Assembly (NCBI RefSeq): GCF_029626035.1
Contig: NZ_JARUBE010000003.1
Location: 5,642,001-5,706,000, forward strand
Source of the DNA: Micromonospora sp. WMMD980
Lineage (GTDB): Bacteria > Actinomycetota > Actinomycetes > Mycobacteriales > Micromonosporaceae
Direction: 5' to 3'
Length of the DNA: 64,000 bases
Under the pieces are notes generated by a model, which was not told the origin of the DNA, searched no databases, and worked only from the letters and a program-made list of their open reading frames with translations. The position numbers and the translations under genes are program-made. Position 1 is the first letter of the stretch; each line of letters starts with the position of its first letter. This document shows positions 63,707 to 64,000 of the stretch, piece by piece.

Positions 63707-64000
63707 TCAGGCCACGCAGAACGACTTCCAGGCCTGGATGCTCGGTCGGTCGAGCAGCCGGAAGTCGCCCTGGCTGACCGTCTGGTTGTAGTAGGCCACG
63801 AACTCCGGCCGCTGACCGTTCAGATAGCTGGTCATGGCGCGGATCCAGGTGGCCCGGCCGGCGCCGGAGTCCCCGGGCACCAGGTCACTGCCGGTCTCGG
63901 CGACGCCCCACGGCTTGCCCAGCGCCTTCGACTTGTTGATAATCGGGCCGTAGATCTCCTGGGGCGACGCGTACCGCTTCCATTTCTTGCCCCAGTTGTA
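63707..64000 (-). CDS. C-terminal part of a secreted-type glycoside hydrolase, GH26-like (5' end outside window)
   Basis: 97 residues are visible; the frame is open at the right edge. They read YNWGKKWKRYASPQEIYGP, then LGKPWGVAETGSDLVPGDS, RATWIRAMTSYLNGQ and RPSIQAWKSFCVA. The PWGVAETG segment resembles the nucleophile Glu region of GH26-like enzymes and the layout matches the C-terminus of the protein at 50037. It is convergent with GT2. It is therefore a candidate second polysaccharide-trimming enzyme. The N-terminus is not available, so the family is tentative. Confidence 0.65.
   Translation of the reverse strand, partial: YNWGKKWKRYASPQEIYGPIINKSKALGKPWGVAETGSDLVPGDSGAGRATWIRAMTSYLNGQRPEFVAYYNQTVSQGDFRLLDRPSIQAWKSFCVA

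Noticed and set aside
1..64000. tRNA, rRNA, riboswitch or CRISPR array
   Set aside because: No cloverleaf-like sequence with a conserved TTCGA arm, no rRNA-like stretch, no regularly spaced direct repeats and no recognised riboswitch core were found by reading; a covariance-model scan would be needed to exclude them fully.

Overview
The window is a high-GC, densely coding actinobacterial chromosome segment. It most resembles Micromonospora or a close relative (Micromonosporaceae). The basis is gene content: a proteasome activator ending in GQYL, DUF5926, DUF5701, actinobacterial DUF485/acetate-symporter pairs and Wzz-like polysaccharide genes. The genus is inferred from recognised protein families, not from a marker gene. 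No rRNA, tRNA or CRISPR array was recognised.

Layout. 1-15.4 kb holds housekeeping genes in short transcription units: quinone reductase, Lrp regulator, ddaH, an amino-acid-type ABC binding lipoprotein, an alpha/beta hydrolase, Bpa, two HAD phosphatases, OsmC, a zincin, AIM24, pheA, a NERD-like protein, arcA and DUF5926. An intact IS701-family element (15440-16841, CTAG duplication) follows. 16.9-24.8 kb has a PAS histidine kinase coupled to an RsbW-like ATPase, glpQ, rhodanese, three LCP cell-wall ligases and a UDP-sugar epimerase. 24.9-38.5 kb has two DUF485 + sodium:solute symporter operons, a LytS/LytTR two-component pair, an ABC exporter, an ECF sigma unit and a putative metallopeptidase. 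38.5-46.7 kb has a polyprenyl-phosphate sugar transferase, Fpg, a glycosyltransferase, a Phd/PIN toxin-antitoxin pair, a three-gene CDP-alcohol cassette, Nudix and CBS proteins. 46.8-64 kb is a polysaccharide locus: secreted glycan-binding and GH26-like proteins, then two divergent, translationally coupled operons. The leftward operon encodes Wzz, DUF3048, O-antigen ligase, an APH-like kinase, a sulfotransferase, a flippase and a second sulfotransferase. The rightward one encodes PssD, PssE, a third sulfotransferase and GT2.

How the genes work together. The initiating sugar transferase (38.5-40.0 kb), the assembly genes (51-64 kb) and the LCP ligases (20-23.8 kb) together could build and attach a cell-surface polysaccharide that is probably sulfated. 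The symporters with the LytS/LytTR pair suggest regulated acetate or other monocarboxylate uptake.

Non-coding structure is unusually informative. A two-hairpin repeat family occurs only between convergent genes. At least 15 genes have a TAnnnT element 6-8 nt before the start codon, a leaderless signature. There is also a near-consensus parS site, a run of four DnaA-box-like 9-mers, and a G6 homopolymer that seems to break the N-terminus of one LCP gene.
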